44,202 nt of DNA from Chrysomallon squamiferum (GCA_012295275.1 CM022677.1:13891835-13936036); one strand, 5' to 3'; shown: positions 32,665 to 44,126, counted from the first letter of the stretch. Notes: generated by a model not told the origin, from the letters alone. Translations and numbers: made by a program.

Positions 32665-34190
32665 AGAGAAATAAAGAAGAAAACATTTAAAATATTTTAA
32701 AAATTATTTTATTCAAGAAATTAATAAGGAAAGCAGATAGTTCCAACTGAATCAAACCAAAATAAAATAAAACAGTCTCATTGGTCCTGATGAAGAAAAA
32801 CACAAAAAAAAACAAATAAAAAAACTTAAAACAAAATTAAAATTATCAGACAGGCAGCCATATATTTAGAAATCATTTTGATGAATAAAAAAATACATAA
32901 ATCAAATTAAAATAAACAACTAAAACAGAGTTCTCACTATGTGATAAATTACTTGTAGCTAGAAATAACCAAACTATAAATCTGTTAAATATAAAATCAC
33001 TTTCAGCAAAAGAAATGCTAAGGGAGGCAACTCTTGGTTGAGCCAGTTAAAGTTCAGTCTCATTTAGAATATGGATTTAATATTTTATATTGATCCTGAA
33101 TTCTGCAGTATTTTTCTTAGATTTTTATTCTTGTTTACATACATGAATAACCTGACATTTGTCCTTTTGTATGTAAAATTAATTAAGGTACAAAACCATG
33201 CTTATAATTTACAAGAAAACACAAACATATTTTTCCCTAATATATATATTTTTTTACTTAGTTTATTACTTATTATATAAAAATACATGCAGTTTATATT
33301 AACAGATAAAAAAATTAAAAAACGAAAGAAAGAAAAGAAAAGAAAAAATGAATGGTTACAAATTAATGCTGCAAGTATTATTCAGCAGTTTTCTTCCCTG
33401 AATGTAATTTTTAGCAATTAAAATAAACTAAATTCTAAACTAAAATTATAACATGTTTGAAATAATCATATAATTTTGTTATTATTACTCAATTATATAA
33501 CTGTTATTATACATTATGGAGGATTATAATGAATATTTCTAAATCACTGTTATAACATATATATTTCTAAAACAAAATATATAAACTAAGCTAGTGACCA
33601 TAAAAAGCAAGATAATATCTATAAAAAAAAAGAAAAGATGTCTGCTTACAAATATTCTAATCAGACTATAAGAATACTGGAATGTTGTCTATATATATAT
33701 ATATGTGTGTATGTTTGTGTGTGTTGGTGTGTGTGTGGTGTTAAAAATACACACTTAAAGCTTCCAGTATTAATAGATAAAAAAATAAAACAAATGTCTG
33801 TCATGGAAATAGTGACTCCACGGTTATGAATTAAATTAAATGAAGTCGTGTAGGAAATACTAGGTAAATGAAATAATGTTTGATTAAGGCACTAAACAGA
33901 ATGAACAGAATGAAACAGAATAATTAGTAATTCAGAGGTTTGTTTACAGTTGAACTTGCATAATCAATGATTCTGATGTATTTATATTTTTATTTTTAAC
34001 TTTAAGTCAAATATATATGAAAGAGTGTTACAATTTGACATAAAGAAAACAAAGATTAGTAATAAAAAAACTAAACGCTTTTATATATTATTTTCAGTAT
34101 AATTTAAAATATTTATATATAAATATAGTTTATTAACAAAAACAAGAGTTCACTGTTTAATATACACATCATTACAAGCAAATTATCTGA
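32665..34190. other. AT-rich stretch without recognised genes
   Basis: Very AT-rich with A-runs and a TA/GT tract at 33690-33738. The motif AAGGGAGGCAACTCTTGG at 33019-33036 is a variant of the AAGGGAGATAACTC-type element noted at 26.1 kb. No exon was recognised. Confidence 0.55.
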
Positions 34191-34224
34191 CAAACATCTA
34201 CTGTGGGCAGAGATATCACATTAG

Positions 34225-34452
34225 ATGATTAGACAATCTACTGTAGCTCAAAATATTCGGACGCTCTTTTTGCGATGGATTCTCAAAACCTTTACGAAAA
34301 TAGGAAGAGGAAGTCAAGGATCCTGTATCACCTACATAAAGAAACTCTTACTTATTATATTATCAGTTTCAGCAGATGAAGTGACTTTAAAAGATTTTAA
34401 GATCGCGAATTCCCTTCAGTTTGTTTACGAAACTTCCAGCTACTTTGTGTAG
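34225..34452 (+). CDS. Unassigned GC-richer open segment
   Basis: A segment less AT-rich than its surroundings with two overlapping options. An ATG at 34276 in good context (G at -3 and +4) starts MDSQNLYENRKRKSRILYHL and stops after about 34 codons. In another frame, following TATATTATCAGTTTCAG (a possible acceptor), the sequence reads ADEVTLKDFKIANSLQFVYE and ends TSSYFV at TAG 34450-34452. VTLxDFK recalls the start of DIX domains, but the match is too short to rely on. It may be a real short exon or a promoter-proximal region. CpG-containing sequence continues to 34580. Confidence 0.25.
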   Translation: MIRQSTVAQNIRTLFLRWILKTFTKIGRGSQGSCITYIKKLLLIILSVSADEVTLKDFKIANSLQFVYETSSYFV

Positions 34453-34953
34453 GAAGGACAATAACACTGTCTTCACAGCGCTTAACTGACGTCACAAAAC
34501 TCGAGCAAAATTTTGACAAAAAAAATTAATTAATAAAATGAAACGTCGGACCCGATTCAAATGTTGTTCCTCAGCAGGATCAGTTATGAGCGATTTCTTT
34601 TCACTTCTTTTCTTTTTATTGAAAATAATCAATTTTATTGATCTAATTCAAACAAAGTTTCACATTTTAATATTTTGAACACGACGTCAGGTGCCCCGAA
34701 TCATTAGTTTAACCATCTGACTGGTTAAACAATGTAGATATATTTATTTAATTACTTATTGAATTATTAATTTAAAAACAGAATAACTTAAATATTATTT
34801 TCTAAAGAGTATTTTTTTTTTTTTTTTGGACTATTATCTTTGCTAACAATAAATATTTTGAGCTGATATTATTATTGTAAAAATATAGTCTAAGCACATT
34901 TTAGATTTTCAACATATCACTTATATTTCTGTTTCACTTGTTCAGTTTGATAG

Positions 34954-35040
<87 letters not shown>
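34954..35040 (+). repeat. (CT)n microsatellite
   Basis: About 43 CT units. Between 34600 and 35420 the rest is AT-rich with no recognised exon. Confidence 0.98.
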
Positions 35041-35043
<3 letters not shown>

Positions 35044-35539
35044 TTTCAAAAAAAGAAACCCCCAAAACCCCATACAGTTCTATGACTATCTATTTTAGTA
35101 ACTTTTCTTGTTAATTGAAAGATTATATTTATTTCAGGCAGCTGAGTTTTACTACCAGATTTTGAATATACACTTGTTATTCAGATGTTATAATTACAAA
35201 TGTTAATATTTTTTTTAAATAAATATTATTTTTTTCTATTTCTATTATTAATGCAGTTTTAAGATAAATTTGAATGAACTGTTACGACTGCAATAAACAT
35301 CTCTTCTAAAAACTTTGAACACATTTGTATTTCAGTGTGATAGAAGAATTTTCCACTTGTAAATGTTCCTTACTGTGTCTTTTGTATCTTAAATCTGACT
35401 GCTGAATCAACAAAAAGCCTGGGAACTCCGGAATTAATTATACCTAGAGGGTTCTTGTTTTACAGAATGACCTGGCGACAGACGTCTAGCGACAAGGTTT
35501 GTAACACGTTGTCAAATAACGCGAGTTCCTTTTCTTTCT

Positions 35540-35547
35540 TATAAAAG
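35540..35547 (+). promoter_or_regulatory. TATA box of a candidate promoter
   Basis: TATAAAAG within TTTCTTTCTTATAAAAGCCC is a canonical TATA box. It sits in an island (35420-35650) of near-balanced base composition with several CpGs, and is followed by ACGACAGACACGCCCGCTGA, plausible as transcribed leader. It could drive the FLYWCH-containing sequence at 35912, belong to that transposon, or serve a gene whose coding exons are further downstream. Confidence 0.45.
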
Positions 35548-35911
35548 CCCGGATATTGTTTTGTTAAGGATACGACAGACACGCCCGCTGACCTGTCAGA
35601 AAGTGTGTCTGTGGTAGACGTGCCTCACAACAGCTCGCTCTGATTAGCAAGTTAAATTTTTCCATTTCCATTTGTTAAGGCAGAGCGAGTTGTGTTTTCT
35701 TTACCAACGAAATTACTGTTCGGGATAGCAGTTGAAAATACGCTTCTCTCTGTGTGTGTGTGTGTTTTGTTAACTTTTATTGTTATTTCGCTCTTATTGG
35801 TCTCTACTATTTTAAAGCATTATTGTCCTGGGTTGTATTTTTATACGTGTTTCACTGAGCAGGCTGTTGCGCATTGTAGTTTTTTTCCTGTATAAAGTTT
35901 TGCATCGAAAT

Positions 35912-36539
35912 GGGAAGCTCTTGGCAGCTGATCAGGTTCGAGTGATTTATAATGACACAATACAAGGCAGCAGGGATCTGTATTATAACGAGCATACATT
36001 TCGCGTAAGTAAAAACAATGGGTAGAGAACAGACTGGAAATGTGTTGTTAACTCGCAGTGCAGAACCTACGTCGTGTCTGTGGACAACATGTTGCAGACG
36101 GCAGAACAGATGCAGCAACAACCACGCGCTGTATTCCTCACCACACGACTCAGTCGTTTTTAGTTCCCAGTACACTCAGAGTATTTGGCGTCGTTCGCAA
36201 AAATAGGACTGGCTTCAGAAAATATTGAAAACAGTGATGTACAAAAGGTGGCAAGTTGTGCTTCACCCTTCCGATTATCCCGCTGAACAAAGTTGAGGAT
36301 ATTTTGACACAGTTGCCGACAGTCCCCAGAATGAAAAGGTAACAGTGCTGATGGACTACGTCACTAACACCTGGATGAAAGGGCCGTGGACTCCAGAAAT
36401 GTAGAAAAACTTTGGCAATGACAGCCTCCGAACAAATAACCACTTGGAAGGATGGCGCCATGAGCTCAATCAAATCGCCCAGAAGAGTCATCCGACCACA
36501 CCGAGAACTTTTACGAGCATCAACGGAAATATTAGTTAA
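35912..36539 (+). pseudogene. Decayed FLYWCH/MULE-type transposase
   Basis: The first part (GKLLADQVRV-like, then GSRDLYYNEHTFRVSKNNG, TAG at 36023, RTDWKCVVNSQCRTYVVSVD) matches a FLYWCH zinc-finger module (Y-x-F-R-V, W-x-C, C-R), though its closing His pair is not visible. It runs, past a second TAG at 36161, directly into the C-terminal part of a MULE-type transposase: KIGLASENIENSDVQKVASC, then in a shifted frame PIIPLNKVEDILTQLPTV, then in a third frame VTVLMDYVTNTWMKGPWTPE, a TAG (36402) in place of Trp, and SLRTNNHLEGWRHELNQIAQ. The RTNNHLEGW signature is diagnostic of these elements. The central catalytic DDE region is missing, so the copy has an internal deletion as well as three stops and two frameshifts. 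No terminal inverted repeats were identified. Confidence 0.8.
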
Positions 36540-37830
36540 AATAAATCACCTTCCTTTGCTTTCCTTCTTCATTTCTTCATCATTTTTCTTTATTTATTTA
36601 CTATTTTGTTTATTTGTTTATTTATTCTGTGTTTTGTTGTTCTCTCATGTATATACTTCTCTTTGAATATTTAATTTTTTGTACATTTTGTAACAGTTGT
36701 AGTCTCCGTTATTGTCATTATTGTACGTTTTGTGTTCACACTGAATCGTGGAACTGAATTATGGAAACAATTGATGTATTAATGAAATCTGAATTAAAAT
36801 GTTATGCTATTTTTATATTGAATAGTTTGTTGTATTAACATATACAAATTAACATACAGAGAGATAGACACACAGACATACGAAGTAAGGATATATTTAT
36901 AACAGATAGTTAAAACTTAGTAGTACAGAAGTAGTTTGTTGTCAACCAGGTACAAGGGAATTTAATGAGATAGATCCCGCGGTCTTGAATTCATTTTAGC
37001 ACCATTTATACAAGTTTTTCTACGTCCAGGGCTATACAATGACAAATATATTAACGTGGTATTTTATTGAGTTCTCTACAAATTACGTTGCATTTACTGT
37101 TACTAGCTGTTTTTATAATACCAGTGAGATTTATATATAATAACGAATATTTTGTTAAGAATACTATTTTAGTGATGATTTTTTACACGGCATAATGAAA
37201 AAAAGAGGTTTGTAGTTTACATGATTTTTACATATTTAGATATTTAGGATTTCTTCGATAATACAGTTACGCAGATATAATACTACGCTGTAAATTACAA
37301 TAAAAGGTGAAGCAGTAATATTAACCGAATATTTTTAAAAATTCAGCTGTTTCCAGACTAACGTCCTTTGTCTTATTAACATAACCAGATTACAGACGAG
37401 AATAAAAGTGAAAAGATGCTGGATTAGGTTGATATAAATAAGAAATTATATTGATAATTAGAGTTTATGCCGATAACTTTTATTTTATTAGCAAAAGTAT
37501 AGAAAAAGAAATGAAGTTAATCAGGAAGGACATTCCATAATTTAATGGGGAGTTATTTTTTAAATTTTATTTATTTATTATTATTTTGTTCCATTTGCTT
37601 TATTTTTTCGTCAATTTTTTAATTTTTTAATTAATTATTACTTTTATGATTCTAATAATATATTATTCGTTTACACTGAGAGGAATCGTATAAACTGACT
37701 TACATAAATTTGGTTATTGCTTTAATTCGAGACGAATTTTGTGTATTTTTTAAATATGTAAGAAAGTAAATAAGTAAGTATATTAATAAATAAATAAATA
37801 AATAAACCAAGAGGAACTATGTTTAATAAT
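36540..37830. other. AT-rich stretch without recognised genes
   Basis: Contains TTTA/TTTG-type runs at 36585-36630 and (AAAT)n at 37785-37806. No exon or repeat family was recognised. Confidence 0.55.
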
Positions 37831-37844
37831 TAATTATTCTGGTA

Positions 37845-38099
37845 TTGGACGCATACACTAGCGAGGTGGAGAAACTTTTAACATTCTGGGAATACCGCAT
37901 CGGAGAATACCATCTGAATATTGCCGAATGCATGGGCCATCCCAAGTTTAATCCGTTTAAAGAATTTGATTTGTTCTGGCAAAGCAACGAAGATTTGCGA
38001 GCTGAGCTATACGCACTTCGAAAGCCGCCAAAACGCTACTACGAGCTTCTCAGAAAGAACAAAGAGTTGTGCAATATTCTCACAGATTTATTGTATTAG
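37845..38099 (+). CDS. Unrecognised 84-codon exon or ORF
   Basis: The frame has no ATG at its left end (first codon TTG; open upstream to a TAA about 15 bases before) and ends at TAG 38097-38099, so it is more likely a last exon or a fragment than a complete gene. The product is charged and aromatic: EVEKLLTFWEYRIGEYHLNI, AECMGHPKFNPFKEFDLFWQ, SNEDLRAELYALRKPPKRYY, ELLRKNKELCNILTDLLY. Its base composition is much less AT-rich than the flanks, and codon third positions include many G and C, as expected for coding DNA. No signal peptide, membrane segment or cysteine pattern is evident and no family is recognised. It could also be part of a transposable element. Confidence 0.5.
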   Translation: MDAYTSEVEKLLTFWEYRIGEYHLNIAECMGHPKFNPFKEFDLFWQSNEDLRAELYALRKPPKRYYELLRKNKELCNILTDLLY

Positions 38100-38104
38100 A
38101 ACAA

Positions 38105-39590
38105 AACAACAACTTTGATTTGTCTGTCAGTCGCCTTTCCTTAGCTTCTTCTACAATAGAAAACAGACTTTACTGTCTGTAAAATTACTGATTGTGTTAT
38201 ATTTCTTTTTACTTTTTTTCTGTTGGCTACGGTTTTATTTCTAAACACACTGTTCTCGAGAACATTAATTTCACTGTACCTTAACATCAAAACATTATTT
38301 ATTTATTTATTATTTTATTTCTTTAGTTACTAAAATTTAAAAAAAAGAAAGAAATTATGTTAACGTCATATACATTCTGTACCACTTTTCAGTTTAAACT
38401 ATATAAAAAGCCACTACTAAACATATTCTTTCATTATTTGTATCTATCTACATACACACATATAAACACATACCTGCATACATACCAACATGCATCAAAA
38501 AAATACACACATACACACACAAATATATAAACAAACACTCACACAAACATACACTGGCTCAGGGTATATTTGTGATCCATATGGTACAGAAAAAAATTAT
38601 TTATTTATTTTTATATTTTTAAAAAATTATTTATTTATAGTTGCATTTTCTGTTCTCTTTTTTCCTTTTTTTCTCATTTACAATACACATAGTGTTCAAC
38701 AAAAATATTTTGTATTTGTAAATATTTTGAAAAAAATAATGTTCATAGTCTTTAAATGGCTTCATAGTCTTAAAAAAAAAAAATAATAATAATAATAATT
38801 GTCTAATCACTTGTAAATAAAAGAAAATTGTTGTTTTTCCTATCTTTTTGTTTGTTTTAATATATCACAGTTTAGGTGTGGTTAGAACAGGAAATTATGT
38901 CAGAGAAAAATGAAAAGAAATGATACAGCTCTGCTCACTATTATTATAATTATCATCTACTAACTCTCACTATTATTGTAATTATCATCTACTAACTCTC
39001 ATTTTTATTATAATTATCTGTTCACACACACTTGACAAATAACTGTTTTCTACATTCTGGTTTGTAAAAAAACTGGCATTTTACAGATTATATACTTTAA
39101 AACATTTTTTTAGAAAAATATAAACATAATTAAGAAATAATATATTTAAATAAGTAAATAAAATTAACATTAAAAAGTCTAAGTATTTGTCATGCTTCTG
39201 CAAGGCATGTGCACATCTGTATATAAAAAACAATCAAGTATATGTTCTGTATTTTGTGTAAACACATCAGAACCTTAACACTAATATTTTAATAACTAAC
39301 CTGATATCAAGACCACTCTGTATTACAAACAAAACCTTACATAATCAGCAACATGTTAGTAACTGCAGTATTAAAAACACTGTGATACATCATGCTACTC
39401 AGTGATAAATAATAATGACAATTCTTACAATCTCAGAGAAAAGCTAACTCTTCAGTTTCTGTTATAACTGAAATTCATTCACAGATAAAGCACTGAGGAT
39501 TTGCAGTGCTACATAATATACACATACAACTGTAATCTGTCTCTTAAAATAAAACAGCTGGAAAAAACATTTCTTCAATCTTTGGTTTAT
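38105..39590. other. AT-rich stretch without recognised genes
   Basis: Contains CA-rich sequence (38450-38550), poly-A runs (38770-38800) and a 39-bp repeat (CTCACTATTATTATAATTAT, then CATCTACTAA) in about 2.5 copies at 38935-39020. No exon was recognised. Confidence 0.55.
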
Positions 39591-39599
39591 GGGCCAATG

Positions 39600-40190
39600 A
39601 TAAGAGTGTCTATCTATATTTCAATGTGTGCATGAGTGTGTATGTACTTGTGTAAGTCTGTATACATGTGTATTTGAGTTTGTATGTTTTTTGGAAACGT
39701 ATGTATGCATGTGTATCTGTGAGTGTTTATATTAAGTGCATTTGAGTGTGCATATATTTGTGTAAATCTGTATCTGCATGTATCTGTGTGCTTATTATGT
39801 GTGCATGACTAGGTATGTATTTCTGAATGTTTGCATGTATATGTGTCTGTGTGTGTTTGTATTGTATGTTTAAGTATGTATGTATGTTTGTATGTGTGTA
39901 TGTATGTGTGGATGTGTGTGTATGTGTATGAATGTATTTGTGTATCTGTGTGTTTGTATTTTGTGTGTGTTGTATGAGTGAATTTGTTTATTTAGTCAAA
40001 TTATCTAGTGATCAAGAATTTATTTCTGAATGTGTGTATATGTGTTTGTTTTTGAATGTTTGTATATTTGTGTAGATAGATGTACGTGTCTGTATTAGTG
40101 TATGTATGTATAAGTATGGATTATGTGTACTTATATCTAAGTATGTGTGTATGAATACATGTGTTTGTATTACTGTGTATGTGGGTGTAA
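39600..40190. repeat. GT/TGTA-rich degenerate repeat
   Basis: About 590 bases of imperfect TGTGTATGTATG-type sequence. Open frames here are artefacts. Confidence 0.9.
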
Positions 40191-40499
40191 GTTTGGATGT
40201 AATCAATGCCAAATAAATTATTAGTTCAGAAAACATTATCTTAACACCAAAAACTAAAATAAATCTGAAAATAAATAAAGTAAATACTGTGTGTCTTTTA
40301 TGTTGTTTTTTTACCTGCTGAAATTAAATAGCAACAGAAATTGAATAAAATACCTATCTATATTTAATTATTTTAAATTAGTTTTTTTGTTTTTTAAATA
40401 ATTAGTTACTAATTTAAAATCAAACACTCACATTAAAATAGAAAACTAACCATATTCCATAAACATACATAATTAAAAAAACCTCATAATTCATCATAA

Positions 40500-40735
40500 A
40501 CTAATACACACATATGCGCATACACATGCACACATAGGCATACCTATAAAAAAATCCATACAAACACAGATACAAACACACACAGAAACTCTTACTTGCA
40601 CAACAATAGACACACATACACCATACAAATACAGACACATTCACACACACAAACTTAATACAAAACACACACACACACTCACACACATATAAATACACAC
40701 ATACACAGAACCATACATTCAATTACATACATATC
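40500..40735. repeat. CA/CATA-rich degenerate repeat
   Basis: ACACACATAC-type sequence, in effect the complementary composition of 39600-40190 and separated from it by about 300 bases of AT-rich DNA. The Cys/Val-rich minus-strand frame is a repeat translation. Confidence 0.9.
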
Positions 40736-40879
40736 TTACACATCATGCAAAGATAATTATGTAGAAACAAAATGACACACAGTGCTATAAAGAGATAAGA
40801 GGTATATAAAAATATCACTTGTTTGTAGTAAAAAGATGATGGAGGTAGAGCATGTGCCAGTGATAGAAGTAGAAAACAC

Positions 40880-41502
40880 CAGTAACACAGTCAGTGAAAA
40901 CACAGTTCACTCAGAAACTAGCTTAAAGAGAACAGCAGTAACAGTCAGTGAAAACACAGTTCAGTCAGAAACTAGCTTAAAGAGAACAGCAGTAACACAG
41001 TCACAGAAAACACCAGTAACACAGTCAGTGAAAACACAGTTCACTCAGAAACTAGCTTAAAGAGAACAGCAGTAACACAGTCAGTGAAAACACAGTTCAC
41101 TCAGAAACTAGCTTAAAGAGAACAGCAGTAACACAGTCAGTGAAAACACAGTTCAGTTAGAAATTAGCTTAAAGAGAACAGCAGTAACACAGTCACAGAA
41201 AACACCAGTAACACAGTTCACTCAGAAACTAGCTTAAAGAGAACAGCAGTAACACAGTCAGTGAAAACACAGTTCAGTCAGAAACTAGCTTAAAGAGAAC
41301 AGCAGTAACACAGTCACAGAAAACACCAGTAACACAGTCAGTGAAAACACAGTTCACTCAGAAACTAGCTTAAAGAGAACAGCAGTAACACAGTCAGTGA
41401 AAACACAGTTCATTCAGAAACTAGCTTAAAGAGAACAGCAGTAACACAGTCAGTGAAAACACAGTTCACTTCAGAAACTAGCTTAAAGAGAACAGCAGTA
41501 AC
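40880..41502 (+). repeat. 56-bp satellite with 80-bp higher-order variants
   Basis: Ten copies anchored by AGCTTAAAGAGAACAGCAGT, with starts spaced 54, 80, 56, 56, 65, 56, 80, 56 and 57 bases. The basic unit is ACACAGTCAGTGAAAACACA, then GTTCACTCAGAAACTAGCTT, then AAAGAGAACAGCAGTA. Longer units carry an extra ACAGTCACAGAAAACACCAG block. Copies are nearly identical. An ATG at 40836 opens a 74-codon frame into the array (MMEVEHVPVIEVENTSN and onward). Because 56 is not a multiple of three the frame drifts and closes, so coding is unlikely. The array runs into the assembly gap at 41503. Confidence 0.95.
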
Positions 41503-41702
41503 NNNNNNNNNNNNNNNNNNNNNNNNNNNNNNNNNNNNNNNNNNNNNNNNNNNNNNNNNNNNNNNNNNNNNNNNNNNNNNNNNNNNNNNNNNNNNNNNNN
41601 NNNNNNNNNNNNNNNNNNNNNNNNNNNNNNNNNNNNNNNNNNNNNNNNNNNNNNNNNNNNNNNNNNNNNNNNNNNNNNNNNNNNNNNNNNNNNNNNNNNN
41701 NN
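41503..41702. other. Assembly gap (200 N)
   Basis: Exactly 200 undetermined bases following the 56-bp satellite. The round size suggests a placeholder, so the true length is unknown. The open frame drawn across it is meaningless. Confidence 0.99.
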
Positions 41703-42346
41703 TACTTCGTTCAGTTACGTATTACTTTATGTATAGAGTTTTTTCTTTGTTTAAAATAATAAATGCAGTGTTATTAATTTAAAAAAGGACATTATCGATA
41801 TATATATAATGAACACGTTAAAAAAAGCACATTAATTTATTTCTCAATTTTTAAAGAAAAATAATACCCTCTCCTCTAGCTCTGACTTCTTTACAGTTTG
41901 CTGGGTTTGTTACGCATAATTATCATGTATATCCTGGCTAAGTGCTCTTGAGGAAACTTATTAACTTATCAACTATTAGTCAATGGCATATGCTACGCAA
42001 TCTGAACTACAGGTAGACCTGAAGAAATGTTTACCAATAGTTATAGCATCCTCTAAACTTAATATTAACGTGAATGCTGACATCCTAATAAACATGTTAT
42101 TATCACTATTTTCATTCAGTCTTCACGTGAAAAAAAGAGGTAAATATTCTTGGATCAGACTGGAATCATGTACATCAGGTATCTCTCTTAAGTTAGGAAT
42201 CTTGTGTCATCAACATGTAGTCTCGCATAATCGTCAACATCAAATCTTCTGTAGGCCTGGTCAGGTGAGGATATTGGTTGTCTTTCACCTATTTCTAAAT
42301 ACCAGTTTAATCCTAACCGCCTTATAGTCTCACTTGTGACACCAAA
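41703..42346 (-). mobile_element. LTR retrotransposon internal region, start
   Basis: On the minus strand, immediately after the LTR end TTACA, the sequence TTTGGTGTCACAAGTGAGAC could serve as a tRNA primer-binding site (TGG following the LTR). About 640 bases of internal sequence follow before the assembly gap. No gag or pol frame is intact here; the plus-strand frame at 41983-42327 is on the opposite strand and is not considered coding. The remainder of the element, if present, lies in or beyond the gap. Confidence 0.45.
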
Positions 42347-42882
42347 TGTAACGGAGGGTGCAAGCAAGCGGTTCTCTTAGCTAACTGTCTAAGGAATAAA
42401 CAAACAAGATGGGGTTTCCAATTAAAGGGCTTTAATACTAGGGGATTCCTGATATAGCAATGTTAACATTTACAACATAGTAACAATGGCGTCTCCAAGG
42501 AGGATAAACTGACAAGGTTCATTAAAAACAAATCATAACAAAAATTCTACAGTTCCAAACTAAAAAGACCAAACAATACAATAAAAAAAAAATAATAATA
42601 ATAATACAAAACACACACATACTGGTGTCCCCACCTTCACTAGCAATAGTTTAAGTCCTGCAATGTCTAAGGCCAAAGTGCAACCTTTTGCTCCGAGAAC
42701 GTCCCCCGAAATATTTCAGGCAGCAATTGCCATATACGGTCATGTCACATGAAAGCTCCCAATAGGAGGCAGACATCTTACTCTATCTTGCTAGCACTTA
42801 CTCCCCACTAATTACTTTAACACATTACATAATCTGACCTTTACAGAATAGGAAGCAATGGCTATTATTCCTCCATTCAACA
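42347..42882 (-). mobile_element. Long terminal repeat (5' LTR, 536 bp)
   Basis: On the minus strand this begins TGTTGAATGGAGGAATAATA and ends GCTTGCACCCTCCGTTACA, the TG...CA border of an LTR. It contains AGTATTAAAGCCC, a possible polyadenylation signal, about 85 bases before the end. Base composition is more balanced than its surroundings. A primer-binding-like sequence follows directly. The second LTR is not in the visible sequence, so length and borders rest on structure alone. Confidence 0.6.
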
Positions 42883-43194
42883 CACTTCCCTACTTAAAAT
42901 GTTGTCATCCTCAGCAACATCAAACATTTAATAATAATTTTAATTGATACAATAAAATCTCTCATAATTTATCTCTATGACATTAAGAACAACGCCATTA
43001 TGACGCCAACCACGAAAACATTAACATTAAAATAGGATTATCAGGTGGAAAGGTGCCAGGTTAAGGTAATATTCCACATAGAATATTATAATTAATTATA
43101 GGTGTAATAGTTATATCTTTGATTTTATAATGAGAAGTCTAAAATATTGAAAAATATTTAATAATGTATTATTTATATATATATATGTAGAGAG

Positions 43195-43305
43195 AGAGAG
43201 CAGATAGAAGCATTTTATAGATAGATAGAAAGTCAGAGAGACAGACAGATAGATTGATACATTGAAACACAGAGAGCAGATAGACAAAGACACACACACA
43301 CTCAC

Positions 43306-43338
<33 letters not shown>

Positions 43339-43437
43339 GATATTTATAACAGAACTGGACTTTTGAAACCATTCCGAATTGGTCACATTTAAAAATGTAT
43401 TTAAAAATGACAGTAAATTTTGGAATAAATGATGAAA
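43195..43437 (+). repeat. Dispersed repeat R1, copy 3, left part
   Basis: Matches 31675-32030 of copy 2: GCAGATAGAAGCATTTTATA, ACACAGAGAGCAGATAGACA, a (CA)n tract and CTGGACTTTTGAAACCATTC, then AAAAATGTATTTAAAAATGA. It continues after the inserted MITE at 44127. Confidence 0.8.
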
Positions 43438-43439
43438 TA

Positions 43440-44124
43440 CAGTATACCCTCACCTGTTCGCGGTTCCCCATTCGCGGCCCCGCATATTCGCGGGTTAGGC
43501 TCTTAACCCTATCGCATCGTATGCTGGTATACCAGGCGAGCGTCATAACGTCATAAAAACAAATGCTCGGTAAACCGCACAAACAATATCAAATTTTTTC
43601 AGTTATTATTGCAATACAGTACGTATTTTTTTTATAAATGCATACACTGTATGTACAGTGCATATTTTTTGTGACCGTGTATTAATAATGTTTTTAATTG
43701 CATATTATTACTGAATTGTATTATTATTACCTGAACTGTGCGTACTGTATTTATCTGTCTGTAAATTTGTTCCACTTTCTGTCAATTCTAATACATATGT
43801 TGTACGCATAGAAAATGACTTTACGGTACAGTAATACAGTATGGGTAACTATGCTATGCGGTGTTACTGTCCTCCTGTACTTACGTTTCTTTCTGATTAA
43901 AATATTGTTTCAGTACAAAATTAAAATGTGTTTACATTAGTGAAATACATAACTGCATGCAATATTACTTCATTATTACTGTATTAATGAATAAGAGTGT
44001 CTTTAGAAAGTGTTTGGGAAGCATTTAGTACCGTATATAATCTCATAATAGACGTTTTAAAACTGCATCCAATATTCGCGGCGGGGTAAAGAACGTAACC
44101 CCCGCGAATAGCGAGGGAATACTG
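43440..44124. mobile_element. Tc1/mariner Tigger-like MITE, 685 bp, with TA duplication
   Basis: The left end CAGTATACCCTCACCTGTTC and the right end, read on the minus strand, CAGTATTCCCTCGCTATTCG are imperfect terminal inverted repeats. They continue into GCGGTTCCCC-like and GCGGGGGTTACG sequence. The element is flanked by TA on both sides (43438-43439 and 44125-44126), the Tc1/mariner target duplication. The CCCTCG...TTCGCGG ends resemble Tigger/pogo elements. No transposase frame is present, so it is non-autonomous. Its target is R1 copy 3. Confidence 0.85.
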
Positions 44125-44126
44125 TA

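Noticed and set aside
41453-41782. 109-residue ORF
   Set aside because: It is drawn across the 200-N gap, so it has no meaning.
41983-42327. 114-residue plus-strand ORF
   Set aside because: It lies antisense to the internal region of the LTR element and shows no domain.
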